In this document: in pieces, positions 31,380-42,189 of the stretch | Layout of the letters: every line of letters begins with the position of its first letter | Numbering within the stretch: position 1 is the first letter of the stretch | Assembly: GCF_016195855.1 (NCBI RefSeq) | Contig: NZ_JACPYU010000016.1 | Span: 1 to 64,000 of the forward strand | Length of the DNA stretch: 64,000 bases | Source of the DNA: Aquabacterium sp. | GTDB lineage: Bacteria > Pseudomonadota > Gammaproteobacteria > Burkholderiales > Burkholderiaceae_C | Direction of reading: 5' to 3' | Made by a program: the position numbers and the translations under genes | Notes under the pieces: model-generated | The model's database searches: none | What the model was told of the DNA's origin: nothing | Seen by the model: only the letters and a program-made list of their open reading frames with translations

Positions 31380-32311
31380 CCGGACTGACCGCTGATTCCC
31401 TGGCGCTGCTGATCGCCGCCACCCTCAACGCCGGCACGGTGGTGGCCCTGGCCGCGCTGGGCCTGCTCATCAACGAGCGTGCCGGTGTGCTCAACCTCGG
31501 CGCCGAGGGCATGATGCTGGTGGCCGCCATTGCCGGTTATGCCACCGGCGTGCAGACCGGCAGTGACACCCTGGCTTTCGTGGCTGGCGCGCTGGCGGGT
31601 GCTGCCATGGCTGCCGTGTTCGGTGTGCTGGTCATCTGGCTCAACACCAACCAGTACGCCAGCGGGCTGGCGCTCAGCCTCTTTGGCGCGGGCTTGAGCG
31701 CGTTTGCCGGTATCCAGTACACCCAGCAGCGCCTGCCCGAGCGCGCGCACTTCGACATTCCCTTCCTGGCTGATCTGCCTTTTGTGGGCCCGGCCCTGTT
31801 CCGGCATCACCCCTTTGTCTACCTGGCCGTGGCGCTCACCATCGCGCTGAGCTGGTTCTTGTTGAAGTCGCGATCTGGACTGGTGCTGCGCGCCGTGGGT
31901 GAGTCGCCCGAGTCGGCGCATGCGCTGGGCTACCCGGTGCGTCGCATCCGGCTGATGGCCGTGATGGCGGGTGGCGCGCTGTGCGGCCTGGCAGGGGCTT
32001 ACATCTCGCTGGTGTACACGCCCTTGTGGGTGGAAGGCATGGTGGCGGGCAAGGGCTGGATCGCCCTGGCCCTGACCACCTTCGCCACCTGGCGGCCAGC
32101 GCGCGTGCTGCTGGGCGCCTACCTGTTTGGCGGTGTCACCATGCTGCAGTTTCAGTTGCAAGGGCAGGGGGTTCAGATCCCCAGCCAGTGGTTGACGATG
32201 TTGCCTTATCTGTCGACCATCGTGGTCCTCGTCCTGATCTCGCGCAATCCGACGTGGATTCGCATCAACATGCCTGCTTCCTTGGGCAAGCCCTTCCATC
32301 CGGGCGCCTGA
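31376..32311 (+). CDS. ABC transporter permease 2 (purine/nucleoside importer)
   Basis: 311 residues with about eight membrane segments. AALGLLINERAGVLNLGAEGMML and the later ALGYPVRRIRLMAVMAGGALCGLAGAY, where the cytoplasmic coupling helix sits, identify the NupQ/YufQ-type partner permease. It is coupled to permease 1 by ATGA overlap and followed 63 bp later by the binding lipoprotein. Confidence 0.92.
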   Translation: MTGLTADSLALLIAATLNAGTVVALAALGLLINERAGVLNLGAEGMMLVAAIAGYATGVQTGSDTLAFVAGALAGAAMAAVFGVLVIWLNTNQYASGLALSLFGAGLSAFAGIQYTQQRLPERAHFDIPFLADLPFVGPALFRHHPFVYLAVALTIALSWFLLKSRSGLVLRAVGESPESAHALGYPVRRIRLMAVMAGGALCGLAGAYISLVYTPLWVEGMVAGKGWIALALTTFATWRPARVLLGAYLFGGVTMLQFQLQGQGVQIPSQWLTMLPYLSTIVVLVLISRNPTWIRINMPASLGKPFHPGA

Positions 32312-32374
32312 GTTGGCATGATCGCGGCATGATCATTGCTGCGGTCCAGACTTGTTTTCAACCCTGGAGATGAC

Positions 32375-33538
32375 ATGACTTCACCGATGTCCAAGCGTTC
32401 TTTGTTGAAGTTGGCTGGCCTGGCCACATTGGCCGCATCGGCTAGCCTGGTCGGATGCGGCAAGAAAGACGCCGCCGCCGCCCCCGAGGCTGCTTCTGGC
32501 GCCTCTGCGGCTGCCGCCGCTGCGCCCGCGGGCCCCCTGAAGATCGCCTTCGCCTATGTCGGCCCTGTGGGTGACGCAGGCTGGACCTACGCCCACAACG
32601 CCGGCCGCCTTGCGGTTGAAAAAGAATTCGGTGACAAGGTCAAGACCACCTTTGTCGAGAAGGTGCCTGAGGGCCCCGAAGCCGAGCGCGTGATCCGCGA
32701 CCTGGTGGGCCAGGGCAACACCCTGATCTTCGGCACCACCTTCGGCTACATGGAGCCCATGCTCAAGGTCGCGGCCGACAGCAAGGACGTGAAGTTCGAG
32801 CACGCCACCGGCTACAAGACCGCGCCCAATATGCGCACCTACGACTCGCGCACCTACGAGGGTGCCTACATGGCCGGCGTGATCGCAGGCGGCATGAGCA
32901 AGTCGGGCGTGCTGGGCGTGGTGGGCTCCATCCCCATCCCCGAGGTGATCCGCAACATCAACTCGTTCACCCTGGGCGCGCAAAGCGTCAACCCCAAGAT
33001 CAAGACCAAGGTCGTGTGGGTGAACGCCTGGTTTGATCCTCCCAAGGAAACCGAAGGCGCGCAGAGCCTGATCAACCAGGGCGCGGACGTGCTGTTCCAG
33101 AACACCGACTCGCCGGCCGTGCTGCAGACCGCCGAGAAGGCGGGCAAGTACGCCTTTGGCTGGGATTCGGACATGACCCAGTTCGGGCCCAAGGCGCACC
33201 TGGCATCCAGCGTGATCAACTGGGGCCCGTACTACATCAAGGCCACCAAGGATGTGCTGGAAGGCACCTGGCAGACCGGTGGCGTGTGGTGGGGTGTGAA
33301 GGAGGGCGCGATCGACATCGTGGCCATTTCCGACAAGGTGCCCGCTGAGCTCAAGGCCAAGGTCGACACCGTCAAGGCCGGCCTCAAGGATGGCAGCTTT
33401 GTGATCTGGAAGGGCCCCATTCTGGGCCAGGACGGCAAGGAAGCCTTGGCCAAGGACGCCGTGGCGGATGACAAGTTCCTGGGCGGCATCAACTTCTATG
33501 TCAAGGGCGTGGATGGCGCGGTGCCGTCCAGCAAGTAA
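32375..33538 (+). CDS. BMP-family substrate-binding lipoprotein
   Basis: 387 residues from the ATG preceded by CTGGAG. The lipoprotein signal ends at SLVGC, with lipidated Cys28, followed by an Ala/Gly-rich linker. The basic-membrane-protein (PnrA-like) domain begins KIAFAYVGPVGDAGWTYAHN and contains FGTTFGYMEPM and YEGAYMAGVIAG. PnrA relatives bind purine nucleosides; location inside the purine locus suggests nucleobases or nucleosides here. It delivers substrate to the permease pair upstream. Confidence 0.92.
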   Translation: MTSPMSKRSLLKLAGLATLAASASLVGCGKKDAAAAPEAASGASAAAAAAPAGPLKIAFAYVGPVGDAGWTYAHNAGRLAVEKEFGDKVKTTFVEKVPEGPEAERVIRDLVGQGNTLIFGTTFGYMEPMLKVAADSKDVKFEHATGYKTAPNMRTYDSRTYEGAYMAGVIAGGMSKSGVLGVVGSIPIPEVIRNINSFTLGAQSVNPKIKTKVVWVNAWFDPPKETEGAQSLINQGADVLFQNTDSPAVLQTAEKAGKYAFGWDSDMTQFGPKAHLASSVINWGPYYIKATKDVLEGTWQTGGVWWGVKEGAIDIVAISDKVPAELKAKVDTVKAGLKDGSFVIWKGPILGQDGKEALAKDAVADDKFLGGINFYVKGVDGAVPSSK

Positions 33539-34603
<1,065 letters not shown>

Positions 34604-34629
34604 GACAGCCGTTTGACTGGGCCTGTGTT

Positions 34630-35490
34630 TCAGGCCTGAGCCAGCGATTCAGCCAGCAGCGCCGCACCCGGGCCGAAGCCATAGGCATCCATCGCCAGAT
34701 GCCCGTGCGTGACGCTGGCATGCAGGCGCTGGCCCAAGGCCGGCATGGCCTCACCCACACAGGCGGCACCGGCAGCAAAGTAGAACGGCAGCCAATGCTC
34801 GTCGGTCGGGTGCATCTCGACAGCGAAAGGTGCCTGGGCGCGGTAGTCCAGCAGGGCAGGCCAATCGGCCGCATCGGTGCGTGCCTGAACCCAGGCCCTG
34901 AAGGCCGCGCAGTCGCTTTCTTCCGGGGCATCAACCGGGGTGGGGCGCTTGAAGAAGCGGTGCAGGTTGTGCGTGAGGCTGCCTGAGCCGATCACCAGCA
35001 CGCCTTGTGCTGCCAGCCCTTGCAGCAGGCGGCCCATGGCCAGCACCTCTGCAGGCTTGCTTTGCGGTGTCAGCGACACCGGCACCACGGGCACATTCAC
35101 CTGCGGGTACAGGTGCATCAGCGTCGTCCAGATACCGTGGTCCAGCCCGCCCTGTGGCGTGAACTGCGCCAGCAGCCCTGCATCGGCCAGCAGGTGGGTG
35201 ACCTGGTGCGCCAGCTCGGGCTCGCCGGGGGCGTCGTAGTAGATCTCGTCCAGCGCCTCGGGGAAACCGCCAAAGTCGTGGATGGTGTCGTGGTGCGCCG
35301 CGCCCAGCACGAAGGGGGTGCGCGTGGCTGTGTGCGGCGACATGATCACGATGGCGCTCGGGCGGCCCCAGATCCGGTCGATCGTCGGGCCCAGGCGCTG
35401 CATGAACAAGCCGGCCTCGCCGGGCTCGATCGCGATCATGGGCGAGCCATGCGACAGGAACAAGGTGGGGAGGGAGGCTGGTGTGCTCAT
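34630..35490 (-). CDS. ygiD: 4,5-DOPA extradiol dioxygenase-type class III ring-cleavage enzyme
   Basis: 286 residues. LFLSHGSPMIAIEPG and MSPHTATR carry the N-terminal metal ligands, GLDHGIWTTLMHLYP the central histidine, and GSGSLTHNLHRF the distal one, as in the YgiD/DODA family (iron or zinc-dependent). E. coli YgiD cleaves L-DOPA in vitro; the physiological substrate is unsettled. The gene converges with the deaminase and is 9 bp downstream of the DUF1275 gene on the same strand, so the two may share a transcript. Confidence 0.92.
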   Translation of the reverse strand: MSTPASLPTLFLSHGSPMIAIEPGEAGLFMQRLGPTIDRIWGRPSAIVIMSPHTATRTPFVLGAAHHDTIHDFGGFPEALDEIYYDAPGEPELAHQVTHLLADAGLLAQFTPQGGLDHGIWTTLMHLYPQVNVPVVPVSLTPQSKPAEVLAMGRLLQGLAAQGVLVIGSGSLTHNLHRFFKRPTPVDAPEESDCAAFRAWVQARTDAADWPALLDYRAQAPFAVEMHPTDEHWLPFYFAAGAACVGEAMPALGQRLHASVTHGHLAMDAYGFGPGAALLAESLAQA

Positions 35491-35499
35491 CCGCCCAGT

Positions 35500-36234
35500 T
35501 TAGCGACGCAGGGGCAGGAACTGCACCGAGGCCAGCAATGCCAGCACGAGGGCCAAGGGGACGGTCGACACATAGCCTACGTGCTTGAAACCCAGCGCGC
35601 CAATCACCCCGCCCACAAAGAAGGACAGCACCAGCCCCAGGTGCACGAGCAGGCGCTCCTTGTTGGCGCGCACCAGGGGCTGCGCCTCGCTTTCGGCGCT
35701 GGCGTTCCAGTACAGCATCTTGCCCAGCTCGATCCCGATGTCCGTCACCAGGCCGGTCACGTGCGTGGTACGGATCTCCGCGTTGGAGACCTTGGTGATC
35801 ATCGCGTTCTGCAGCCCCATCACGTAGCACAGCAAGGCCACCGTGATGCCCATGGACGTGCCGATGTAATGGTGCATGGCGCCCAGCACACCGAAGGCCA
35901 GCAACAGGGTCGCCTCGATCAGCAGGGGCAAGGCGTATTCGTGGCGCGAGGCGCGTCGGCGCGCCCAGTTGATCAGGATGGCCGAGGTCGCGGCACCCAG
36001 CAAAAAGGCCAGCAGCGAGGTGAACCAATCCACCACCAGGTCCAGGCGGCCCAGGGCCAGGTCATCGGCCATGCTGGACACCACCCCGGTCATGTGCGAG
36101 GTGTACTCCTTGACGGCCAGGAAGCCGCCCGCGTTGGTGGCGCCAGCCACGAAAGCCAGCGAAAGCCCCAGGTGCAGATTGGTTCGGCGGGTGCGCTCCG
36201 GGGCCGTGAGCGTCCTGAGGTAATCAACGGGCAT
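35500..36234 (-). CDS. DUF1275 (YoaK-family) membrane protein
   Basis: 244 residues with about six hydrophobic segments. LSLAFVAGATNAGGFLAV and YTSHMTGVVSSMADDL at the N-terminus and MGLQNAMITKVSNAEIRTTHVTGLVTDIG in the middle are the YoaK/DUF1275 signatures. The family is inner-membrane and functionally uncharacterised. It is divergent from the FtsX-type permease at 36308. Confidence 0.9.
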   Translation of the reverse strand: MPVDYLRTLTAPERTRRTNLHLGLSLAFVAGATNAGGFLAVKEYTSHMTGVVSSMADDLALGRLDLVVDWFTSLLAFLLGAATSAILINWARRRASRHEYALPLLIEATLLLAFGVLGAMHHYIGTSMGITVALLCYVMGLQNAMITKVSNAEIRTTHVTGLVTDIGIELGKMLYWNASAESEAQPLVRANKERLLVHLGLVLSFFVGGVIGALGFKHVGYVSTVPLALVLALLASVQFLPLRR

Positions 36235-36307
36235 GTGCGTGGGTGGAGCGAACTTCCATTTAAGCTGCCATCATCGCGCAATCTTTGTGCCAATTCAGTC
36301 CAACCGC

Positions 36308-38914
36308 ATGAATGTCTCGTCCAGCAGCATGACCGTACCGGCCTGGCGTTGGGCCCTGCTCCAGACGCGGCGCGACCTGCGCGCCAGCAGCATGCGCTTC
36401 TTGCTACTGGCCGTGGTGCTGGCTGTCGCAGCCTTGACGGCTGTTGGTTTTTTCGCCGACCGCATCGAGCGTGGCCTCACGCGTGACGCAGCCCAACTGC
36501 TGGCTGCCGATGCCGTCGTGGTGGCCGACCAGCCCATCCCCGAGTCGCTGAAAACCGAGGCTACAGCCAAAGGCCTGCGGGTGGCCGAGACGGCGGTTTT
36601 CGCCAGCATGGCCCGTGCACCGGACGAGCAGGGCGGGGAAGCCCGGCTGGTGGCCTTGAAGGCAGTTTCGCCCAATTACCCCCTGAGGGGCCAGATGACG
36701 CTGGGCCGCATGGGGGCCGATGGCATCGTTCACCCCGGTGGCAAGGCGCCTGCAGGCGGCCCGCCCGCCGGGCAAACCTGGGTCGAGCCGGGGCTGCTGC
36801 TGGCCCTGAACCTCAAGGTGGGGGACGAGCTCTGGCTGGGCGAGGCGCGTTTTCGCATCGGCGCCGTGATCGTCAGTGAGCCCGAGCGGGGTGGTGGGTT
36901 TGTCGCTTTCTCGCCGCGTGTGATGGTCCGCGCAGCCGATCTGCCGCGCACGCAACTGGTCCAGCCTGCCAGCCGCATCACCTATCGGTTGCAGGCTGCA
37001 GGCCCTTCACGCAAGGGCGACGCCGACACCACCCGCGTGGCGCCGCTGCCCGGCGATGGCAGCCAGCAGGTGCAGCAGTTCGTCGAGGTCGCCCGCAAGA
37101 TGTCTGAGTCGCAGCGCGGCCTGCGGGTGGAGACGCTGGACACGGGCCGCCCCGAAATGCGCGCCACGCTGGACCGCGCAGGCCTGTTTTTGCGCCTGGT
37201 CGCCTTGCTGGCGGCCTTGCTCTCGGCCGTGGCCGTGGCCATGGTGTCGCGTGACTTCGCCCAACGCCGCCTGGACGATTGCGCCTTGCTGCGGGTGCTG
37301 GGCGTGCCGCAGCACGTGATGGCCTGGTCCTACGGCTTTCAGTTCGCCCTGGTTGGCTTGATGGCCAGCGTGCTGGGTCTGCTGCTGGGCTGGTTGTTTC
37401 ACCTGGTCTTCGTGGCGCTTTTGTCGGACCTGGTGGGTGTCTCCTTGCCGGCGGCGGGCTGGCAGCCGATTGTGCTGGGCCTGTCCGTCGGGGTGCTGCT
37501 GACACTGGGCTTTGGCCTGCCGCCTGTGTTGCAGTTGACCCAGGTGCCACCGCTGCGTGTGCTGCGCCGCGAGCTGGGACAGTTGCGTCCCATGTCTGGC
37601 GCCGTGTGGGCCTTGGGTGGTGGGGCCATGCTGGCCTTGCTGATGATGGTGGCGCGCGACGCGAAGATGGGCAGCATCGCCTTGGGTGGCTTTGTGGGCG
37701 CCGTGCTGGTCTTTGCCTTGTTGGGTACGGTGGCCGTGGCCGTCTTGCGGATGCTGGCGGACCGCCTGGTCGGGCAGATGCCCACCTGGTGGACTCTGGG
37801 CACCCGCCAGCTGACGGCCCAGCCCATCCAGACGGTGGTGCAGGTCTGTGCCTTGAGCGTGGGCTTGCTGGCCCTGATGCTGTTGATCCTGATCCGCACG
37901 GACCTGGTGGCCAGCTGGCGCAATGCCACGCCGCCCGATGCGCCGAACCGCTTCGTGATCAACATCCAGCCCGATCAGGTCGAGGCCTTCCAGGCCGATT
38001 TGCGGCAGGCCGGTGTGAAGCAGTTCGACTGGTATCCCATGGTGCGGGGCCGCCTTGTGGCCATCAATGGCAAGGCCGTGCGCATGCAGGATTACGCCGA
38101 GGACCGTGCACAACGCCTGGTCGATCGCGAGTTCAACCTGAGCTTTGCGGCCCAGTCACCGGCCTACAACCCGGTGGTGTCCGGGCGCTATGTGAAAGAC
38201 GAAGCCGATGCCTTCAGCGTGGAGGAGGGGTTGGCCAAGACCTTGGGCCTCAAGCTCGGTGATCGCTTGCGCTTTGACATGGCGGGCGTGCTGCAGGAGG
38301 GCCGCATCACCAGCCTGCGCAAGGTGGACTGGTCGTCCATGCGCGTCAACTTCTTCGTGATGGCACCCAAGGCGGACATGCCCCAGTGGCCGGTCACCTA
38401 CATCACCGCGTTCAAAATGCCGCCCCAGGCCAGGCTGGACCGCACCTTGGTGCAGCGCTACCCCAATGTCACGGTCATTGACGTCTCGGCCACGCTGGCC
38501 CAGATCCAGGGTGTGCTGGGGCAGGTGATCACGGCCGTCGAGTTCCTGTTCGTGTTCACCCTGGCCACGGGCTTGATCGTGCTGATGGCGGGCTTGATGA
38601 CCTCGCGCGAGCGGCGTGCCCGGGAGTGGGCGGTGCTGCGTGCCATGGGGGCGAGCCAGCGCCTGCTGTCCACCGTGCAGAACGTGGAGCTGCTCAGCCT
38701 GGGGGCGCTGGCTGGCGCCATGTCCGCCGCCGCGGCGCTGGGCATCGGCTGGGGCCTGGCCACCAAGGTGTTCGAGTTCGAATGGCAAGCGCCCCTGTGG
38801 TGGCCCCTGTTCGGAGCCCTCGTCGGGGCGCTGTTGGCCTGGTCGGCCGGGTGGTGGAGCCTGCGCGGGGTGGTCAGCAGGCCGGTGGCCCTGACCTTGC
38901 GGCAGGCTGAATGA
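36308..38914 (+). CDS. FtsX-type ABC transporter permease (YbbP-like)
   Basis: 868 residues from the ATG at 36308; a second ATG at 36329 is also possible. It has the large YbbP architecture: N-terminal helix plus periplasmic MacB-like domain (~30-280), two FtsX membrane blocks and a final triplet of helices (around 735-860). RRDFAQRR-like and SRERRAREWAVLRAMGAS segments are the cytoplasmic coupling motifs. YbbP partners with the ATPase YbbA in envelope lipid or lipoprotein handling. No ATPase lies next to it here. Confidence 0.85.
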   Translation: MNVSSSSMTVPAWRWALLQTRRDLRASSMRFLLLAVVLAVAALTAVGFFADRIERGLTRDAAQLLAADAVVVADQPIPESLKTEATAKGLRVAETAVFASMARAPDEQGGEARLVALKAVSPNYPLRGQMTLGRMGADGIVHPGGKAPAGGPPAGQTWVEPGLLLALNLKVGDELWLGEARFRIGAVIVSEPERGGGFVAFSPRVMVRAADLPRTQLVQPASRITYRLQAAGPSRKGDADTTRVAPLPGDGSQQVQQFVEVARKMSESQRGLRVETLDTGRPEMRATLDRAGLFLRLVALLAALLSAVAVAMVSRDFAQRRLDDCALLRVLGVPQHVMAWSYGFQFALVGLMASVLGLLLGWLFHLVFVALLSDLVGVSLPAAGWQPIVLGLSVGVLLTLGFGLPPVLQLTQVPPLRVLRRELGQLRPMSGAVWALGGGAMLALLMMVARDAKMGSIALGGFVGAVLVFALLGTVAVAVLRMLADRLVGQMPTWWTLGTRQLTAQPIQTVVQVCALSVGLLALMLLILIRTDLVASWRNATPPDAPNRFVINIQPDQVEAFQADLRQAGVKQFDWYPMVRGRLVAINGKAVRMQDYAEDRAQRLVDREFNLSFAAQSPAYNPVVSGRYVKDEADAFSVEEGLAKTLGLKLGDRLRFDMAGVLQEGRITSLRKVDWSSMRVNFFVMAPKADMPQWPVTYITAFKMPPQARLDRTLVQRYPNVTVIDVSATLAQIQGVLGQVITAVEFLFVFTLATGLIVLMAGLMTSRERRAREWAVLRAMGASQRLLSTVQNVELLSLGALAGAMSAAAALGIGWGLATKVFEFEWQAPLWWPLFGALVGALLAWSAGWWSLRGVVSRPVALTLRQAE

Positions 38915-38935
38915 GCTTGCCTGGCTGGGGCCGGA

Positions 38936-39511
38936 TCAAGACAGGCTGTTGATCAGGCCCATCTCGGCGCTGCCCATTAGCGATTCGATGTCCATCAGGA
39001 TCAGCAGGCGGTCGCTCACATTGGCGATGCCGGTGATGTAAGTGGTGTCCACCACCGAATTGCTCATTTCCGGGGCGGGCTGGATGGCCTGCTCTGACAG
39101 CTGCATCACGTCGCTCACCGAGTCGACCACGGCGCCCACCACGCGGCCCTTGACGTTCAGCACGATCACCACGGTGAAGCTGTTGATCTCGGTCTGGCCG
39201 TCTTCGTTGTAGCAGTTGAACTTCACGCGCAGGTCAACGATGGGCACGATCACGCCGCGCAGGTTCACCACACCCTTGAGGTAAGCGGGGGCGTTGGCGA
39301 TCTTGGTGGGCGGTTCGTACGAGCGGATTTCCTGCACCTTCAGGATGTCGATGCCGTATTCCTCGGTACCCAGGCGGAACGTGAGGTATTCACGGCCGGC
39401 GGGCACGTGGCGCACCTGGCGGTTGACACTGTTGCGCATGCCAAATCCTGTGGGGGCGGCGTCACTGCGGGCAGCGGGCTGGGTCTGGGGGGCGGCTTGC
39501 AGGGTTTCCAT
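38936..39511 (-). CDS. cheW: CheW-like chemotaxis coupling protein
   Basis: 191 residues starting METLQAAP, chosen because AAGGAC precedes this ATG. The CheW fold (~42-188) has [41 protein letters not shown] and the closing [19 protein letters not shown]. CheW links chemoreceptors to the kinase CheA. The ~40-residue N-terminal extension is Ala/Pro/Gln-rich. A chemoreceptor gene lies 870 bp upstream on the same strand, but no CheA is in the window. Confidence 0.92.
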   Translation of the reverse strand: METLQAAPQTQPAARSDAAPTGFGMRNSVNRQVRHVPAGREYLTFRLGTEEYGIDILKVQEIRSYEPPTKIANAPAYLKGVVNLRGVIVPIVDLRVKFNCYNEDGQTEINSFTVVIVLNVKGRVVGAVVDSVSDVMQLSEQAIQPAPEMSNSVVDTTYITGIANVSDRLLILMDIESLMGSAEMGLINSLS

Positions 39512-39621
39512 GCTCGTCCTTCGGGGATCAGGGTCGTGCGCCAAGCGGGGCGTACACCGTGGAGACTGGTCTTGCGTCAATATCGGTCAGCTCGCATGGA
39601 ACTGAAGCCCGAAATTGACCG

Positions 39622-40353
39622 TCAGAACGTGAGGCCGTACCAGCCCAGGCCGACGCCCCAGGCCCGGCAGTTCGGGGTGGCATTGCTGCGGCTGGTGGTG
39701 ACATCCAGCCCGAGTTGGTCCGGCAGCAGCCACCAGCGCAGGCCCACCGCCTGGGTGGCGGGGGTGTTGCTGTGGCCCAGGATTTCCGCAAAGACCAGCC
39801 AGCGCTCATGTGGGGTCCACGCCAGGGCGGCCCCGTAGTTGTTGGCGCTGACCTGGTTGAGCTTGTTGCGTTCTCGGCCCAGGTTCAGGTGCAAGGTCCA
39901 CTGCTCGTCCAGGGGCAAGCTGGCGATGGCGCTGAAGCCGGTGACAGCTTGGTGCCATTGATGGCCGTCCGCCGCTTTTTCGCTGCCAGTGCCGGCCTTC
40001 AGCCCGAAGCGCCAGCCTTGCCAGGTGGCCCAATCCGGTGCCCATTTCAGTCCGACGCCCCTGGCTTGGGGCTGCGCCTCGCTCGGGGACACCCTGATCA
40101 GCTCGAATCCCAGCTCCAGCCCGTCGATCAGGCCGCAGGCGGGCGCCAGGTGGTGGCTGCGTGCGTCACTGGCGCTGTCTACCCAGGCTTCGAGCTGGCA
40201 TTGGCCCTGGCTGTTGACGCTGGCATCGTCCGTGAGCAAAGGGCGTCCTGCATGGGCATGCCCTGCCGTCATGGCGGCCAGGCATGCCAGCAAGGGCGGC
40301 AACAAGCGTGAGCGGCGTGGCACCGCAGTCAAAGTCATGTAGGGCGTCTGCAT
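39622..40353 (-). CDS. Exported outer-membrane-like protein of unknown function
   Basis: 243 residues, with a signal peptide ending AGHAHA near 36. An internal ATG (40338) is an alternative start. The mature part has alternating aromatic/hydrophobic beta strands (FELIRVSP, WRFGLKAGTG, WTLHLNLG, LAWTPHERWLVFAEILGH) and ends in YGLTF. The terminal phenylalanine is typical of BamA-inserted barrels. The TDDASV start of the mature chain resembles pfam13557 (MetA-pathway) barrel proteins. It lies between cheW and a chemoreceptor on the same strand. I do not assign a function. Confidence 0.7.
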   Translation of the reverse strand: MQTPYMTLTAVPRRSRLLPPLLACLAAMTAGHAHAGRPLLTDDASVNSQGQCQLEAWVDSASDARSHHLAPACGLIDGLELGFELIRVSPSEAQPQARGVGLKWAPDWATWQGWRFGLKAGTGSEKAADGHQWHQAVTGFSAIASLPLDEQWTLHLNLGRERNKLNQVSANNYGAALAWTPHERWLVFAEILGHSNTPATQAVGLRWWLLPDQLGLDVTTSRSNATPNCRAWGVGLGWYGLTF

Positions 40354-40380
40354 GCGGTGGCCTGGTCGCCGGGGATCTGG

Positions 40381-41937
40381 TCACACCTTGAAGATGGCCA
40401 TCGATTGTGTCAGCTTCATGGCCTGATCCTTCAGGCTGGCGGCTGCGGCGGCAGACTGTTCCACCAGCGCGGCATTTTGCTGCGTCATCTGATCGAGATC
40501 GGCGACGGACTGGTTGACCTGTGCGATGCCGGTGCTCTGCTCGGTCGAGGCCGAGGTGATCTCGCCAATGATGTCCGACACGCGCTGCACGCTGGAGATG
40601 ATCTCTTCCATGGCTGCACCGGCGTCATGGACCAGGCGGGTACCCGATTCGACCTTGGCGCCCGAAGCCAGGATCAGTTGCTTGATCTCCTTGGCGGCGG
40701 TGGCACTGCGTTGCGCCAGGCTGCGCACTTCGCCGGCCACCACGGCAAACCCACGACCCTGCTCACCTGCACGGGCGGCTTCCACGGCGGCATTGAGCGC
40801 CAGGATATTGGTCTGAAAGGCAATGCCATCGATCACGCTGATGATGTCGTTGATGCGCTTGCTGGTGCTGTCGATCTCGTCCATGTTGGAGACGACTTCC
40901 GTCACGATGCTGTTGCCACGGTGGGCTGCGCTCGCTGCGGAATGGGCCAGTTCATTGGCCTGCAGTGCCGAGTCTGCGCTGTGACGCACCGTGCCGGTGA
41001 GGTGCTCCATGGAATTGGCCGTTTGCTGCAGGTTGGACGCGGTGTTTTCCGTGCGGGACGACAAGTCCATGTTGCCGCTGGCAATCTCGCTGGAGGCCAC
41101 CGAAATGGAGTCGGCCGAAATGCGAACGTCCGAGACAATGGCGCGCAGCGATTGCTGCATGCTGAGCAAGGCGGCGAGCAGTTGGGCGGGCTCGTCGGCG
41201 CCACTGGTGTCGGCCTGGTTGCTCAGATGACCTGCCGCGATGGCCTCTGAGATGCGCTGCGCTTCTTCCAGCGGGCGGCAGATGCAGATCTGGTTGAGGA
41301 TGGTCAGCGGCGCCACGATCAGGATGGCCAGGATCACGGCGCCCGCGAAGAGCGCGACCGTTTTGGTCACGGTCTGGCGTTGTTCTTCATCGGCGGTCGC
41401 AGACTCCTTGCTCATGATCGCGTCGATGCTGTCCAGATGCGCATCAAATTGGTCTGCCATGGCCGTGGCGGAGGCCAGTTTGCCCAGGCCGTCATGGCTG
41501 CTGAGGTTGCCAGAAGCCAGGTTGCTGCTTTCTGCCTCGACGGCCTTTTGGTAGTCGTCCAGTCGCGTCAGCATTTTGCGAACGATGGCGTTGTCCTCGT
41601 CCTCTTCGCCCTCCAGCATCTTGGCGCCGAGGTCCCGGAGCGTCTTGATGTTGTCGCGCCAGGTCTGGACAGCCTTGTTCACCGCGGAGGCATCGCCAGC
41701 AAGCAGGAGCATGTTTTTCTCTTCGACCCGAATGTGCCCCAAGGCTTCGCGCATGCCAGACAACTCACCCACTTCAGAGAATGAAGCCTTGCGGTACGCC
41801 TCGCCCGCTGCCTGGTTGTGGATCAGGCCATACAGCCCGACGCCTCCCACCAGCATCAGGAGGAAAAGCACCACGGCAATGGCGCTGTACATGCGGAATC
41901 GGATGGTGAAACCGCGCATCAGGGAAAACATGTTCAT
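40381..41937 (-). CDS. Methyl-accepting chemotaxis protein
   Basis: 518 residues from the ATG before [11 protein letters not shown]1 is ~17-38. The periplasmic four-helix-bundle sensor is 39-190, and TM2 is ~191-215. A HAMP linker follows. The cytoplasmic coiled coil has the conserved signalling tip at 369-398 ([18 protein letters not shown]). The [12 protein letters not shown] start of the HAMP region is unusual in having two cysteines. No C-terminal CheR-tethering pentapeptide is present. The ligand is unknown. CheW is the nearest partner. Confidence 0.93.
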   Translation of the reverse strand: MNMFSLMRGFTIRFRMYSAIAVVLFLLMLVGGVGLYGLIHNQAAGEAYRKASFSEVGELSGMREALGHIRVEEKNMLLLAGDASAVNKAVQTWRDNIKTLRDLGAKMLEGEEDEDNAIVRKMLTRLDDYQKAVEAESSNLASGNLSSHDGLGKLASATAMADQFDAHLDSIDAIMSKESATADEEQRQTVTKTVALFAGAVILAILIVAPLTILNQICICRPLEEAQRISEAIAAGHLSNQADTSGADEPAQLLAALLSMQQSLRAIVSDVRISADSISVASSEIASGNMDLSSRTENTASNLQQTANSMEHLTGTVRHSADSALQANELAHSAASAAHRGNSIVTEVVSNMDEIDSTSKRINDIISVIDGIAFQTNILALNAAVEAARAGEQGRGFAVVAGEVRSLAQRSATAAKEIKQLILASGAKVESGTRLVHDAGAAMEEIISSVQRVSDIIGEITSASTEQSTGIAQVNQSVADLDQMTQQNAALVEQSAAAAASLKDQAMKLTQSMAIFKV

Positions 41938-42143
41938 GGCCTGGGCCCAAATCCAAAACTGGAGGGTGGTGGCGCCATGAAGCGGGGCAGTTGCCCGGTC
42001 CCAAGTCGCCTTGTTCAGGGGGGTTTCGGCGACTTTGCTCACGTCTTGAGCGTTTTGGCTTTCTTCTGGCAAAAAATTGACGGATGTCCGGATCTGCGAT
42101 GGGCTCGGCAAGCAGTCTGCCCCGTGCGATCGGCTCCCCAAAC

Positions 42144-42166
42144 AAAAAAGCCCCGCAGAGCGGGGC
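42144..42166 (-). terminator. Intrinsic terminator of ychF
   Basis: On the minus strand GCCCCGC, a 3-nt loop and GCGGGGC are followed by TTTTTT. It lies 24 bp after the ychF stop. Confidence 0.9.
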
Positions 42167-42189
42167 TTGGGAGGGCGGCCTGAACCGGG

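Noticed and set aside
28772..33538. Sugar (ribose-type) ABC transporter
   Set aside because: The double-NBD ATPase resembles RbsA, but the binding protein is BMP/PnrA-type and the permeases are NupP/NupQ-like, which with the location favours purines or nucleosides.
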